DNA of 64,000 nt from Semisulcospira habei (GCA_036245525.1 BTPG01000005.1:208539242-208603241); one strand, 5' to 3'. Shown: positions 44,773 through 56,028, counted from the stretch's first letter. The notes: a model not told the origin generated them from the letters alone. Made by a program: numbers and translations.

Positions 44773-45994
44773 AAGACAGGTGCTCCGTCAAGAGCAAGCC
44801 ACGAAGGACACAAACTGTCACCTGTCATTAAAGACCGTCATTCAGGTGTCAACAGAGAATTCTATAGAGAAAACAAACGACTACACGATGTTTGACCCTA
44901 AAACGCTGTCGATGCCCGTGTCTCCAAATTATGCTTTGTTCAGACTAGAAGCACAAATGATAAGCCATACCACGCCGTGCTTGCGGCCTCGAAAAAAGAA
45001 AATGTTCGGCCGGGCCCATGGTATTCCAGAACGCGAACACTTGGCGGTTTGCCGTCATGGTTTTTGTAAAACGCGGAACGCCACAGCGGCCTACAGCGGT
45101 GAATGTCAACACGTTTTTGCGCCTGTAAACAAAAGGTCTCCGGGCCGACGTCAGCCGCTGTTGGCCCGCGCACGATTGTGCGCGGGCCAACAGCGGCCGG
45201 CGCGGACCCCGATAACTATTTGCTTACTGGTATGACACAAGGTATGACAGTTTTAGAAGCAACGACCTAGGGAGTTTCAGGGGGGGGGGGGGGGGGGGGG
45301 GGGGCGAAGTGTGGCCGCTCTCAAGCAGTTCAAAACCAAGTGCTCATGGTTGAATTAATGATGAAATCGGTTGTTCAAACAGGCTGAAATTATTTATGAT
45401 GGGACTGGCAATGCTTATCTTGCAAACCATAATTTGCAGTTTGATGGGAACAATAAAAACTCAGTCTTTCATATTTATGGTCTAACCAATTGATGTGTCC
45501 ATTTTGTTTTGTCATTATCTACAATGTATCATCAAGTACTTGTACATTGTCCTAGTCATACACTATAGTGGGTCTTTCTCAACAAAAGAATACATAAAAC
45601 GAAGACCGCCAGTCACTCATAAAAGATATGTGGACTCTAGCTATCGCCTCTCGACATTCCGTGAAGTAACTCACAAGACAGGCAAAAACACAAATAAAAG
45701 GAAAAACTAACAAACTCAGAAGTTCAGTTTTCGATTCACAGCATGTACAAAGAGCCAACACACAGCTTCACATAGATACTACTTGAAATAATTACTTTGG
45801 AATAATAACGATGATGATGATAATACAAATAATAATACTGACGATAATGATACTATAATAATCAGGTAAAACCCAAGAATGGGTCGTTATTGTATTAAAG
45901 AGGTGGATACCAGAGAAAGCTTACAGAGACGGAGACAGAAAATGGTATGTTGCTGAGTTGCGTATTGTCAGTTGCAGAGAAAATAATATAGATA
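44773..45994. other. No gene seen; hairpin and G-run
   Basis: A 151-codon + ORF at 44780 has no recognisable domain and is judged chance. A run of about 25 G lies at 45280-45304. Confidence 0.4.
45154..45197. repeat. GC-rich perfect hairpin
   Basis: GCCGCTGTTGGCCCGCGCAC with loop GATT and exact inverse GTGCGCGGGCCAACAGCGGC. Confidence 0.93.
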
Positions 45995-46038
45995 TTAACC
46001 CATTGCGTGTCGGTAGCTACCGACACGCAAACAGTTAA
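45995..46038. mobile_element. Minimal 44-bp TCGGTAGC palindrome
   Basis: TTAACCCATTGCGTGTCGGT then AGCTACCGACACGCAAACAG and TTAA. Essentially no loop. Confidence 0.9.
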
Positions 46039-46458
46039 TCAGCAGCTACATTTTAGACGAGAACAGGTGATTTTTCTTTCTCCAGCGACTGAACACTGAA
46101 ATGTACACACATGTCACTCTACAGACGGTACCAGAAGCAACAATTTTAGGATCGGATGTGGGGCGAAGCATGCAGGACTTTCTGGTGTAAACTCATTGTG
46201 CTACCACGTCACACCACAGTGGACAAAACAGGTCATGCGTCACCAAACAACAACTTGCACATGCTCGGGGTTTACATGCAGAACGAATTTGCGTCATGCC
46301 ATAACGAAACCATGCGAAACCATTGACGCCATTTCACAAGGGGCATGACGTCATCTCACCCTCCGGCGTCTGTTCCTGTGGTGTGGCATCTGCTTGCATG
46401 TTCTCTTGCTTTTGTTCCGCGACATCTAAACAAGCGATATTTAATTTGTATGCAAGAG

Positions 46459-46588
<130 letters not shown>

Positions 46589-46619
46589 AAAGCAATTTGA
46601 CACATTAACAAAGTGTGAC

Positions 46620-47475
46620 ACAATAATAATAATAATAATTACGGTAATTATAATGCGCTTATCTCATAATAATTATAACTCTAAGCGCGCACTCACAACT
46701 CGCGCACGCATGCGCACGCTTTAGACAATGACTCACGTACCGCAAATACATTACGACAGTCAGCTTGGGGTGGGGAGTGTGGTGATATAGTGCTAGAACT
46801 GTTGAAAGAGGTGAGTTTTGAGGGCGTCCTGGAAGGAGGAGAGAGAGTGTTTCTGACGGAGAGAGAGAGAGTGTTCCAGGTGGATGGACCGTAGACGGAG
46901 AAGGAGCGGGGGCCGAAAGTGCTGAGTTTGGTGCGGGGAATGTGGAGGCAGACAGGGTCGGAGGCGGAGCGGAGGCGGAGCGGAGGGAGCGAGAAGGAGT
47001 GTAGGGGTGAAGTAATTTGGAGAGATAGGTAGGAACGGAGTTGTTCAGGGATTTTTTTTTTTTTGTAGCAGAGAGACAGAGTCTTGTATTGGATGCGTTG
47101 GGGGATGGGGAGCCAGTGAAGGAGTTTGAGCAGGGGAGTGATGTGATCGGATTTTTTCTTTCTGAAGACGAGGCGGGCAGCATTGTTCTGGACGCGCTGG
47201 AGAGTGAAAGTGGTGGAGTGAGGGAGGCCGGAAAGGAGAGAGTTGCAATAGTCGATGCGAGATAAGATGACAGAGACAGCAAGTTTGGTGGCAGCTTCGG
47301 TGGTGAGGTATTTTCTGATCTGACTGATGCGACGGAGGTGGAAATAGCATGCCTGGGCCGTGGGGGAGACGAGGCTGGTCATAGAAAGACAGGAATCGAG
47401 GATAACGCCGAGCTTCTTGGCCGAGTCAGAGAGGGAGATGGGTGTGCTGTCGAGCTGAAGGTGGTGCGAGGAATA
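46620..47475 (-). pseudogene. 5'-truncated L2-clade LINE, RT C-terminal part
   Basis: Read leftward: KKLGVILDS near 47440, ILSRIDYCNSLLSGLP, LQRVQNNAARLVF, HITPLLKLLHWLPI and YKTLSLCYK, which is the classic order of the L2/CR1-group region after the RT active site. YADD and the endonuclease are absent, so it is a dead truncated copy of about 230 codons. The 3' side ends with an ATAAGCGCATTATAA-like tail and ATT repeats at 46620-46640, as expected for L2. A (K)n-encoding A-run marks decay. Confidence 0.88.
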
Positions 47476-47998
47476 ACAATAGAAATAACAATCTGACTCG
47501 GAACTAAGATTTACTCATATTTACTCATTTACTAATAAATACTTATAATTATTATTTACTTTTATTTCGGCTGTCTCTTATTTCGGCTGTCTCCCAAAGC
47601 ATTCTTCAGCCTACTTCAGTAGGCTGAAGAAGGCTTCAGAGACGGCCGAAATATTCCACTGAGTAAAGGTACGCTGAGAAAGGCTACAAGCGACAGCCTA
47701 AATATCTCAGCGAGTAAAGCTTGGGTCCAGGTCAGAATGTTAATTCTATCATGTTTAATCTGCAAGTCTCTATTCATATACCAAAGCGCGACCGTTTTCA
47801 AAAGAACTTTGTGTAGGAATGCGGCAACACGAGCAAGACTGACTCGTTAATTTAGCAGCAGCTTCAAGTGTGAGAACATCTACAATCAGAAGCATTTTAT
47901 GGTGTAGATATTGCAATGAACTCAAACGCGGAGACAAAAGCAGTGATTTCCAGGCGTCAACATCCTTGAGACAAATGTACTCAAATATTAAAAAAAAA
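47476..47998. other. Repeat with CTTCAGCCTACTTCAGTAGG hairpin
   Basis: A short hairpin at about 47605-47632 is bordered by 'tttcggctgtctc' words and inverse 'gacggccgaaat' at about 47640, so about 47570-47660 is a small inverted repeat. No gene. Confidence 0.6.
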
Positions 47999-48077
47999 AA
48001 AAAAAAACCCAGCAAAGAGAGAGACACGCTTCACACAAAACAGTTGAACTTCTTCAAAAGTTGATCCCAACCCAATT

Positions 48078-48142
48078 GCAAGAGACATAGATCCTCATGA
48101 GCCCCCGCAGTTGCGGGGCTCATGAGGATCTATGCCTCTTGC
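48078..48142. mobile_element. GCAAGAGG palindrome, 65 bp
   Basis: GCAAGAGACATAGATCCTCA and inverse TGAGGATCTATGCCTCTTGC. Confidence 0.9.
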
Positions 48143-48205
48143 TGACCCCACTTTGTACCCTTGTTCCCTTGACGGACTGGGCTTTCTGGCGTTGGAATGT
48201 AACAG

Positions 48206-48297
48206 TTGCAGGCGCCAAGCTAATCTGGCACTACCCTTGAATTACTATCACGGTCGATCCATCTCCTGATGTAGGGCGTTGAGGCTAAATGGGTTAA
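48206..48297. mobile_element. Right half of a subfamily 1 MITE
   Basis: GCGCCAAGCTAATCTGGCAC to GGCTAAATGGGTTAA. The left half is missing. Confidence 0.82.
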
Positions 48298-48672
48298 CGA
48301 AGAATGCTGTAACACAATCTGCGTGGGCTGGCAGAGAAGGGGCAGGCTGTTTTTATCTGATATTTCGAGGCGTGTTCCTTCCTTTGTTGGTTACTTCCTT
48401 GTAAGTATTCTTGACGAATGCTTGTGCCCGATTTAGCGACGGGAGCGCCGCGCAAAGGCGCAACGGTTCAGTTCGTCGGGAAAAAAAATCGAGGTTCGTA
48501 ATCAAGTACCCGTCACTGTACTAAATTGGATCCAACGTATACTACACAACGTACAGTTTGTTCTACTAGTCATAAACTATAACAACACAACCATAAAACC
48601 CGCCCAAGCAAACCAGTGAGCGGTTCGACCTTTGTCACATCGCCCCTCTCTCTGTGTCTCTCTCTCTGTAAG

Positions 48673-48675
<3 letters not shown>

Positions 48676-48741
<66 letters not shown>

Positions 48742-48780
48742 TGCGTGCGTGCATGCGGAATTGTGGTGTGCGTGTGTGTG

Positions 48781-48812
<32 letters not shown>

Positions 48813-48879
48813 AGTGTGTGTGAGTGTGAGTGTGTGTGAGTGTGTGTGTGTGTGGTGGCGTGCATGTTTGCGTACCTGA

Positions 48880-48914
<35 letters not shown>

Positions 48915-48935
48915 CGAGCGTGTGCGTGCGTGAGT
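48676..48935. repeat. (GT)n complex microsatellite
   Basis: Long GT runs with GC and GA variants. Followed within 120 bp by the AATAAAG retroposon tail. Confidence 0.95.
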
Positions 48936-49024
48936 GCGTGCGTGAGTGCGTTAGCGAGTGCAGACATGCGTCGGTGTGTGATATGTGTATGTTTACGTGT
49001 CTATGTCATTCATGTAGTAGATGC

Positions 49025-49100
49025 GGTAACGGCAAGTTTGAAAACTGGTCCTGTTACCAATAACTTCTACCGTTGGAAAATAAAGGTTCATTGTTCATTT
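49025..49100 (+). mobile_element. Retroposon 3' tail, AATAAAG type
   Basis: GGCAAGTTTGAAAACTGGTC then ACCGTTGGAAAATAAAGG then TTCATTGTTCATT. Same as 50690-50770. Confidence 0.7.
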
Positions 49101-49854
49101 TTCTCTCTCGTGAGCTTAGATGGTGGATTAAATCAATCAGGAAAATAAAGATATCCACGCCAATACCATATCAATGAAAGGGGTCAAACGTTCAGTTGCA
49201 ACAAGTGACCAGCAAAGAAAGAAAACCCCTACAAAGTAACCGGGACGTGACCGCAGTTTACTACACGTAGGTATGTTTATTAAATTGAAAAAAAAAGTAT
49301 TGCTGATTCGTTGATTCAAAAACAATAAAGTAATTCTGTCGGACGCTGTGTGACTTTCCAGCTGAGCAGACTCACACCTACTGACCTACACTGTTCCCTT
49401 TGGGGACAAACAGGGTAGGTCCAACATAGTCATACTGGACTTGCCGTGTTTTGCCTTCAGAGGGCTGTGCTGCCATAAACTAAGTTTTTGAGTCTGTGCG
49501 CGTGTCTGGGCGTGCGTATGATGTTAGTGTCAAAACGTACTATTTTATATTTTTGTCTAGTCAGAGAGTTAGCCATGTTGTTTGTTTGAGGTGTAATTGA
49601 GATATATGTTCTTAACCTTGACCTACGCTCGGCAGGCAAAGACAAATATCCTTTAATGGACAATAACATTTCTTGAATCTTGAATCTTGACATAACCTTG
49701 ATTTATTTCTGCAGTAAGTGGCATTTCTTTCATGTGTCAGCAGTTAACACGGAGAACCGAATTGTATAGCTTCACAACAGTAGTCCAGTTTACCGTCCCT
49801 ACTCACGCTAATGAGCGCATGGGGCGAGCTTCACAACACACCTCCAAGCACGCT
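49101..49854. other. No gene seen
   Basis: No recognised exon or repeat, apart from a short 'cttgaatcttgaatcttgac' repeat near 49673. Confidence 0.4.
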
Positions 49855-49975
49855 TTAACTCAGTCAAGGCACTCCGCATCAATAGCTGCGAACGTGTCGT
49901 ATAGCTTTGCCGGCCGGCAACGCTATACACGACGCGTTCGCTGCTATTGATGTAGGGCGCCTTGACCGAGCTCAC
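49855..49975. mobile_element. Palindrome TTAACTCAGTCAAGGC
   Basis: TTAACTCAGTCAAGGCACTC on the left, GGCGCCTTGACCGAGCTCA on the right. Inner arms GAACGTGTCGTATAGC and GCTATACACGACGCGTTC meet at TTTGCCGGCCGGCAA. Confidence 0.85.
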
Positions 49976-50080
49976 GCAAACTATGTACGGAAAACGGTTT
50001 CAGGCGGCGTCGACCTGGGCAGGGAACGTAAAAGGGGATAACCCCTGAGCTGCCGGGGCAAAACTGAACGCCACCCAGCT

Positions 50081-50146
50081 GCAAGAGACATAAACCCTCA
50101 TGAGCCCCCGCAGTCGCGGGGGCTCATGAGGGTTTATGTCTCTTGT
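50081..50146. mobile_element. GCAAGAGG palindrome, 66 bp
   Basis: GCAAGAGACATAAACCCTCA and inverse TGAGGGTTTATGTCTCTTG, with paired changes from consensus on both arms. Confidence 0.92.
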
Positions 50147-50261
50147 TAGTTCTATGCTCCGGAGTTTCGCCCTTACGTGTAGGGTTCATGTGCGCGCTTT
50201 TCGTTACTTTAGAATATACGTGCACATTGCCCATTTTTGATTTGTTGAAACTGTGTGCGCA

Positions 50262-50298
50262 TGCGTGCGTGTGTGCGTATGTGTGCGCGCATGTGTGC

Positions 50299-50337
<39 letters not shown>

Positions 50338-50448
50338 AGTGCGGAGGTGCGTGCGTGTGTGTGTGTGTATGTGTGTGTGTGAGAGGGAACGTGTGTGCGT
50401 GTATGTGTGTGTGTGCGTGTGAGAACATGTGTGTGCGTGTATGTGTGT

Positions 50449-50485
<37 letters not shown>

Positions 50486-50600
50486 GGAACGTGTGTGCGT
50501 GTATGTGTGTGTGTGCGTGTGAGAACATGTGTGTGCGTGTATGTGTGTATGTGTGTGTGTATGTGTGTGTGTGTGTGTGTGTGTTGTGTGTATGAGTGTG
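50262..50600. repeat. (GT)n complex with an 88-bp higher-order duplication
   Basis: GT-rich tract. The block containing GAGAGGGAACGTGTGTGCGT and GCGTGTGAGAACATGTGTGT occurs twice (about 50380-50455 and 50480-50545). Confidence 0.92.
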
Positions 50601-50689
50601 TGCGTGTGCAATTGCTCAAAATTAGGGACATGTTTTGGGCCGTTGTCGTGTTTGTGATTATGCGTGTGAGTAATTCGTAGTTTAGTTGT

Positions 50690-50775
50690 AGCAATAGCAA
50701 GTTTGAAAATTTTTTTTTGTGACCAAATGCTTTTACCGTTGTAAAATAAAGGTTCATTGTTCATTGTTTATTGTT
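50690..50775 (+). mobile_element. Retroposon 3' tail, AATAAAG type
   Basis: AGCAATAGCAAGTTTGAAAA then ACCGTTGTAAAATAAAGG then TTCATTGTTCATTGTTTATT. Confidence 0.7.
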
Positions 50776-51149
50776 CTAGACCCGTTTAACCTATGTTCTT
50801 CACGCGAATGTCCCCAGACGCGAAATTTGTGATCACTGGTGCCGAAGGGGTTAACGTACTTAAGTTAAATCGTTGCCCACCACTGCAACGCATCGTATGC
50901 TAACACGTATGGTTGTGTGCCGACTAACGCAAGTAATCTGCGTGCGATCACCCGTTAACAATCACAAACGCGCTGGCAAATGCGGCCAAGCTTATTCCGC
51001 GTGGGGAAGCACCGAGTCCTCTAAGCTAGCCCAAGCTAGGATTTGGTGCGTGCCCTTTCAGTTTCTGTCTCAAACGGCTCACAATTTAGAGTCGTATGCT
51101 ACTAATCACTGCATAGGGATTGACCAAGAGTAGTGCTTAATTGCTTGCC
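50776..51149. other. No gene seen
   Basis: Includes 'cccgtttaacc..aaggggttaac' at about 50781-50855, possibly a decayed TTAA-bounded repeat. No gene. Confidence 0.4.
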
Positions 51150-51239
51150 GCGTGCGAGCTCAAGGCTTGCGCCTAATTTGCTTGCCGCCTTTAGGCGGCA
51201 AGCAAATTAGGCGCAAACCTTGAAGGCCGGCTCGCACGC
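51150..51239. repeat. Hairpin GCGTGCGAGC
   Basis: CAAGGCTTGCGCCTAATTTG with CTTGCCGCC, exactly mirrored after TTTA by GGCGGCAAGCAAATTAGGCG, and outer GCGTGCGAGC/GCTCGCACGC. Confidence 0.93.
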
Positions 51240-51514
51240 TGTCGATCTGCATTGGTTTATCCATTTCAGTCTCCCTCACTTCGCCTTGGCAGTGACATAG
51301 TTAATAATCTCTTCAAGGTTTACGAAGTTTCCGATTTCTTGCTGTGCTGTGGGTACTCATTTTATATGTGCATGTATGTGTGTGAACGGAACTTGCGACA
51401 ACTTTGTATTTTATGACATGTCATTAATTACCGTCACAGACAATTTACTGCACAGATTGCCCGCCAAGACACGTTCAGAGCTTAACGTCTTTTGTCCGCC
51501 ACGAAGGTGGTTTC

Positions 51515-51868
51515 AAAGACGGGGCACCGAAAAGAGCCGGTCGGTACACATTTTGTCGGGGGTTCTTTCTCAGGGTACTCCGGTTCTTCCACCCCCCCCC
51601 CCCAACCCCCACACTTTGGTACCGGTCTCAGGCCACTTTACAAATTTCAAATACAAGCGATCAAAAATCTCTGTAATTTCAGTAGCTGACTGGCCCTTCG
51701 TTTGTCTTGTACTGTGTTTGTACTGTGTTTGTCTTAAATGGCGTAAATCCGTGTCTGTTTCGTGAGTGTGTGTGTTGGGTTTCAGGCGCGGCGCTTTGAG
51801 TCGATTTCCCCAAAATTGAGAAAAAGCGCCTATATAATAACGGTATTAATATTATTATTATTATTTTT
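51515..51868 (+). mobile_element. SINE body, second copy
   Basis: GGGGGTTCTTTCTCAGGGTA, GGCCACTTTACAAATTTCAA and tail GCGCCTATATAATAACGG then ATT match the 43850-44312 SINE. Head diverged or missing. 'gtactgtgtttg' is duplicated near 51710. Confidence 0.8.
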
Positions 51869-51871
51869 GAC

Positions 51872-51947
51872 CCCCACTGAGCTGGGTTCGAACCCACGAC
51901 CTTTCGGGCAAGAGTCGAACGCTCTACCGACTGAGCCACCCAGCTCC
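51872..51947 (-). mobile_element. tRNA-Lys-like SINE head
   Basis: Read leftward: GGGTGGCTCAGTCGGTAGAG (A box), an anticodon-loop-like GACTCTTGC matching tRNA-Lys(CTT), and GGTCGTGGGTTCGAACCCAG (B box). The acceptor stem does not close well and an AAT-rich tail follows, so a SINE rather than a working tRNA gene. Confidence 0.7.
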
Positions 51948-51980
51948 CTTGCCCGCAAAGCGGAACAATCCACTACTGTC

Positions 51981-52244
51981 TTAACTCAGTCAGCCCGACG
52001 GCCGTACGTCCCCAATTTTGGAGGCGTCATCTAATGACTGAGCACCAGTTGCGGGAGATGGATCGACCATGATAATTCAAGGGCAGTGCCAGAGAAGCTT
52101 GGCTTCGTGCGGCATTCGCTGTCACTGCCCTTGAACGATACCCTTGAATGACAGGCGCCAAGCCGAATCTGGCGCTAGCTACCCGGTGGATTTATCATGG
52201 TCGAGCCATCTCCTGCTGTAGTGCGTCAGGGCTGAATGGGTTAA
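51981..52244. mobile_element. Rearranged subfamily 1 MITE
   Basis: TTAACTCAGTCAGCCCGACG start and GGCTGAATGGGTTAA end, but the core is scrambled: extra 'cactgcccttgaacgatacccttgaatgac' sits between half-cores. Confidence 0.82.
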
Positions 52245-52444
52245 AATCATTCTACCCCAGCAAGATAAGGATCGACCATGATAGTTCAAGGGTGGTGCCA
52301 GAATAGCTTGGCGCCTACGGGCGCCAAGCTATTCTGGCATCACCCTTGAACGATCATGGTCGATCTGTGTCCTGCACTGCCATGCAGTCTTCAGAGGACA
52401 GCGGCAACATTTAAGGATTTCGGTCTTGGGGTAGAATGAGTTGT
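52241..52444. mobile_element. Palindromic MITE, subfamily 2
   Basis: Starts in the TTAA closing the previous MITE. Core GGCGCCTACGGGCGCC. Ends GTAGAATGAGTTGT. Confidence 0.88.
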
Positions 52445-52751
52445 TAATAGTAATACGTTACAACAATAGAAGAAGAAGAAGAAGCACTCGTGCGTTCGCT
52501 GTCACGCTTTGCGTAGTTCCGCCGTGCCGACAGTTCCAGGCCGCGTACCCCCCAACACCTGACATTAACCCCTTCAATGCCGGGACACACACTGCACGCT
52601 GCTCAAGCGCAAGAGGCGTAGATTCCCACGAGCCCCTGCTACATGCACGGACTGATGCAGCTCTTTACCACTTGCTTTGTCCATTTACCCCCCCCTCCAC
52701 CCCCACCCCGTTCGCTGCCAGTGGGCGCGGATTGTGTTCCTGAGATCTTTG
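52445..52751. other. Decayed GCAAGAGG copy and simple sequence
   Basis: GCAAGAGGCGTAGATTCCCA at about 52607 with a worn inverse, AAG repeats near 52468, and a C-rich tract near 52687. Confidence 0.5.
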
Positions 52752-52970
52752 TTAACCCATTCAGCCCTGACGCACCGCAGCAGGAGATGGGTCGACCATG
52801 ATAATTCAAGGGTAGTGCCAGATTAGCTTGGCGCCTGCCTGTCGGCGCCAAGCTAATCTGGCACTGCCCTTGAATTATCACGGTCGGATCCTTCTCCTGC
52901 AACTGGCGCATAGTCGTTAGATGACGCCTCCAAAATTCGGGAAATACGGCCGTCGGGCTGAATGAGTTAA
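52752..52970. mobile_element. Palindromic MITE, subfamily 1
   Basis: TTAACCCATTCAGCCCTGAC start, core GGCGCCTGCCTGTCGGCGCC, GGGCTGAATGAGTTAA end. Confidence 0.92.
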
Positions 52971-53033
52971 TTCATCGTCAAAGAGCCCCAGCTGTGTTAG
53001 GAGCATGGATACCTGACACAGTTGTGCCAGCAA

Positions 53034-53083
53034 GAGGCGAAAAGCGGGGGCTCATGAGGATCTATGCCTCTTGCAGTTGGGTG
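53034..53083. mobile_element. GCAAGAGG palindrome with deleted left arm
   Basis: GCAAGAGGCGAAAAGCGGGG then CTCATGAGGATCTATGCCTC and TTGC. Confidence 0.8.
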
Positions 53084-53482
53084 CTGTTTGATTTTTCATG
53101 ACAGCCAACGGGTTAAATCTGCGTTTCGCAAGCAGAACGAATGTCGGGTTGCCACTAACATTGTGGTAATTAAGTAGGGCTGTTCAATCGTGAGCCTAAA
53201 CACGTCCAAGGTTCTGCTCGATGGAATTGAATGGCAACGTAAACCAATACTCCATAATCACACGCGTTGTTGAAATTTCAACCAATCCAATAGATTTATT
53301 AATAACACTTCAGCCAATAGACAGAAGTGTTTTATAAATACACATCGCCCCTAACTTCCGTCAGTGATTCAAATGGAGTATCAGTTTCTTCGCAAAGAAC
53401 TCTGATACACGCACTTTAATGCAATGAGTAAGTCAGGTGACATAAATTATTCAGTCATGCAGGTCTGACCCACTATAGTCGG
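53084..53482. other. No gene seen
   Basis: A GGGTTAA at about 53109 may close a TTAA-bounded unit containing the preceding palindrome. Otherwise unremarkable. Confidence 0.35.
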
Positions 53483-53600
53483 AGACCGAACGATCATGAT
53501 AGTTCAAGGATGGTGGCAGGCCGCGTACACCCACACCTGACATTAACCCCTATTCTGGCACCACCCTTGAACTGTCATGGTTGATCTGTCTCTTAAACAC
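53483..53600. mobile_element. MITE with its core replaced
   Basis: Outer GATCATGATAGTTCAAGGAT and TTGAACTGTCATGGTTGATC arms pair. The GGCGCC centre is replaced by 'ccgcgtacacccacacctgacattaacccc', which also occurs with few changes at about 52540-52569. Confidence 0.75.
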
Positions 53601-53617
53601 GTCTGCAGTTTGTAGAT

Positions 53618-53813
53618 GACAGTTTAAAATGCGGAAAGTTCGTCTTATGGCTCAGTGTGCTAACGTCCTAAAACCCAGTTCTAAAATTTAGATCGAGATC
53701 TCCTCTGATGACAGTTTAAGATGAGGAAAGTTCGTCCTTATGGCTTAGTGTGCTAACGATCTAAATCCCAGTTCCAAAATTTAGGACGAGATCTCCTCCG
53801 ATGACTGTTCCAG
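53618..53813. repeat. 98-bp tandem duplication
   Basis: Two units of GACAGTTTAA(A/G)ATG(C/A)GG through GTGTGCTAACG to CGAGATCTCCTC. Confidence 0.88.
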
Positions 53814-54549
53814 TTATAGGACACAGGACGATCATGCTAGCTCAAGGACTACTCACGCCAAAATCTCAAGCTACAACAGCAGTCAATCCATTTTCTATCC
53901 AGTCCCGCCCTTGAGTTGTCTGGGTTAATTCATTTGACGCATTTATGCGCCGGAAGTCGTAGAATAGAATGTTTTTGTCAGATGCATTGTCAAAAGTGGA
54001 AATCATTGTCAACTGAACGCTGTGAAATCATCACTGACGTAATGCGTGTTGTTTAGAATAGACTTCACACTGGTTACCTCCATAGAGCCGCTACGCATGA
54101 TCTCGTGTAGCCGATCGATGGAGGTAACCAGTGTACGTGTCACAGCAAAGTCAGTCAATCGATCTGTTTTTGTAAACAGCATCAAATCGCGATCGTAAAG
54201 TGTACGAGTATTGTTCAGATTGGGGCCACTGTGAACGATTTGAAAATCGTACACGACAGATGTTGAAAAGATTTCAAGGAAAACTTTGTCGCAAAAGCTG
54301 GCTACCTGGCAACAGCCAAATATTGCTCTTGAGTCGCAGTAGCATGATAATGAAACATGATAACTTAGAGGTACTTCATGTGAGACTAGAAACGTAAATA
54401 GAGCAGAAATTATGTAAAAAAACCAAAACAAAACAAAACTGACATGCAAGAAGAATGAACCTGCCATGTGCCCCGTGTAATGCACTAAAAATTTCGCCTT
54501 TCACAAAACGGATATACTGTCTTTTTCAAAAGTCAGTCTGTCAATTCTG
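53814..54549. other. No recognised gene; decayed MITE and a hairpin
   Basis: A decayed MITE lies at about 53830-53930. A 158-codon minus-strand ORF (54009-54485) has no recognisable domain and its 3' part coincides with the hairpin at 54067. Treated as unproven. Confidence 0.4.
54067..54134. repeat. Hairpin ACACTGGTTACCTCCAT
   Basis: ACACTGGTTACCTCCAT is exactly inverted at 54118-54134, with inner CGCTACGC..GTGTAGCCGATCG partly paired. Confidence 0.9.
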
Positions 54550-54763
54550 TTAACTCATTCAGCCCGACGACCGTATTTCTCAAATTTTGGAGGCGTCATC
54601 TAACGACTATACACACGTTGCAGGAGATGGATCGAGCATGATAATTCAAGGGCAGTGCCAGATCAGCTTGGCGCCGACAGGCGCCAAGCTAATCTGGCAC
54701 TACCCTTGAATTATCATGGTCGACCCATCTCCTGCTGTACTGCATCAGGACTGAGTGAGTTAA
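54550..54763. mobile_element. Palindromic MITE, subfamily 1
   Basis: TTAACTCATTCAGCCCGACG start, core GGCGCCGACAGGCGCC, GAGTGAGTTAA end. Confidence 0.92.
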
Positions 54764-55122
54764 AAGCGAGTTTTGAAAATTTCGCTTTACCCAAAATAAT
54801 GGACTTTAAACATATCAGGGTCTGTCTGTAGCTGAGGCTCGTGAGAATCTTATTCTCCTTGCGGCGGATGGGAGTTCAGGTAAATTTAGTTCAGGACGTT
54901 CAGAAAGATCCAAACGCGCTCCACTCACCCCAAAGATCTTCCTAGAATCCTTTTCGATATCGTCTCGGTTTTGGTCTGGTTGACTATGGATCTATCACGT
55001 CTTCTCAAGTCTGGTTAGCGTTTTCCAGTTCTCAACACCTCCGCTCTCGGGGCGATCTGCAGGCGGCTTATGAGAATAAATATGCCTCTTACCGGCATTG
55101 GCTCAGTTGCATGACTGAGCGT
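54764..55122. other. No gene seen
   Basis: Worn GCAAGAGG-like words near 54835-54885 and 55060-55095. No gene. Confidence 0.4.
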
Positions 55123-55183
55123 AAATCCTGCTCAGGCCACTAAGCAAGGTGCACCTTGCTTAGTAGTGGCCTGCGCAGGATTA
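55123..55183. repeat. CCACTAAGCAAGG hairpin
   Basis: AATCCTGCTCAGGCCACTAA with GCAAGGTGCACCTTGC tip and inverse TTAGTAGTGGCCTGCGCAGG. Same family as 57716. Confidence 0.88.
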
Positions 55184-55290
55184 TAAGCTCGTTCCCGGGT
55201 CCCAGTCTTAGTGATATACTGATGAGCAGAGTGTGTTGTACGGCCGTCGCGGTGTACAGGTGGAGGTTAATGAACGATTTAGACTTGTCC

Positions 55291-55502
55291 TTAACCCATT
55301 ACATCCAGAGGCTGATTTTGTAAAATTTGCTTATTGTCCCATGAAGGCTACAGTACAGATAAGGAGATAGATCAACTGTTTTAGTTCAAGGGTGCTGCCG
55401 GAATAGCTTGGCGCCTGAGGCGCCAAGCTATTCTGGCAGCACCCTTGAACTATCAGTCAAATTTATTTCAAGCAATGGGTGTATCAGAATGATATGGGTT
55501 AG
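55291..55502. mobile_element. Palindromic MITE, subfamily 4, inverted
   Basis: TTAACCCATTACATCCAGAG start, core GGCGCCTGAGGCGCC, ATATGGGTTAG end. Confidence 0.9.
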
Positions 55503-56028
55503 TGGCAGCGTTTGAGGCAGAGAGAACTTCAAAGATGGGAAGGAGAAGCTACAATTGTCAATTAAGTCAACAAAATCAAAGTGGAATGTATATCTGATTT
55601 TACGTACGTGATGCAGAGATAATTTCCAAGAGGGAAAGCGGGGAACTATAATGTTTAATTAAGCCAATAAGTTCAAGGTGGCAATTAAAAGCTCTAGGGA
55701 AAAAACCCCAAACATATGTGGATCCGACACAGCCTCTCCACCCTATCGCTCTCTATCAGTTCATGTGGACAGACAGGGCCTTGATTGGGGGGAAGAATGC
55801 AAACTATCGCAAGTTCGGTTCTTGGGATCAATGTTTATCGGAAAAGAAACTACATTTACATCTTAGTAAAGGATGCTACTATATGGCCATATAATTCGGG
55901 CGTCGATTTCGAATAGGAAAGGAGGTCGTTACAGTTTTAAATTACGCCAAGCAAGCTCCTTTCTCTCTACACACTGAATGTCCGAACACTTTCTCTGCAC
56001 GAAAAAAACACACCAAAAAATTAGGTCA
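55503..56028. other. No gene seen
   Basis: No supported coding segment or repeat. Confidence 0.35.

Larger units (their letters stand above)
47999..48410. mobile_element. Foldback element remnant hosting other palindromes
   Basis: Left AACCCAGCAAAGAGAGAGAC with ACGCTT and right GGCGTGTTCCTTCCTTTGTT with GGTTACTTCCTT match the arms of the 35575 foldback. Between them lie a GCAAGAGG palindrome and a half MITE. Confidence 0.6.

Noticed and set aside
44780..45235. 151-codon + ORF
   Set aside because: No domain; its end is created by a GC-rich hairpin.
50204..50764. His/Thr-rich ORFs of more than 180 codons
   Set aside because: Translation of CA/GT microsatellite; same for ORFs at 6615, 37093, 43417 and 48635.
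51872..51947. Functional tRNA-Lys gene
   Set aside because: A and B boxes are present but the acceptor stem does not pair and an AAT tail follows; better as a SINE head.
54009..54485. 158-codon minus ORF with a hydrophobic start
   Set aside because: No recognisable domain, no splice context, and its end overlaps a DNA hairpin.
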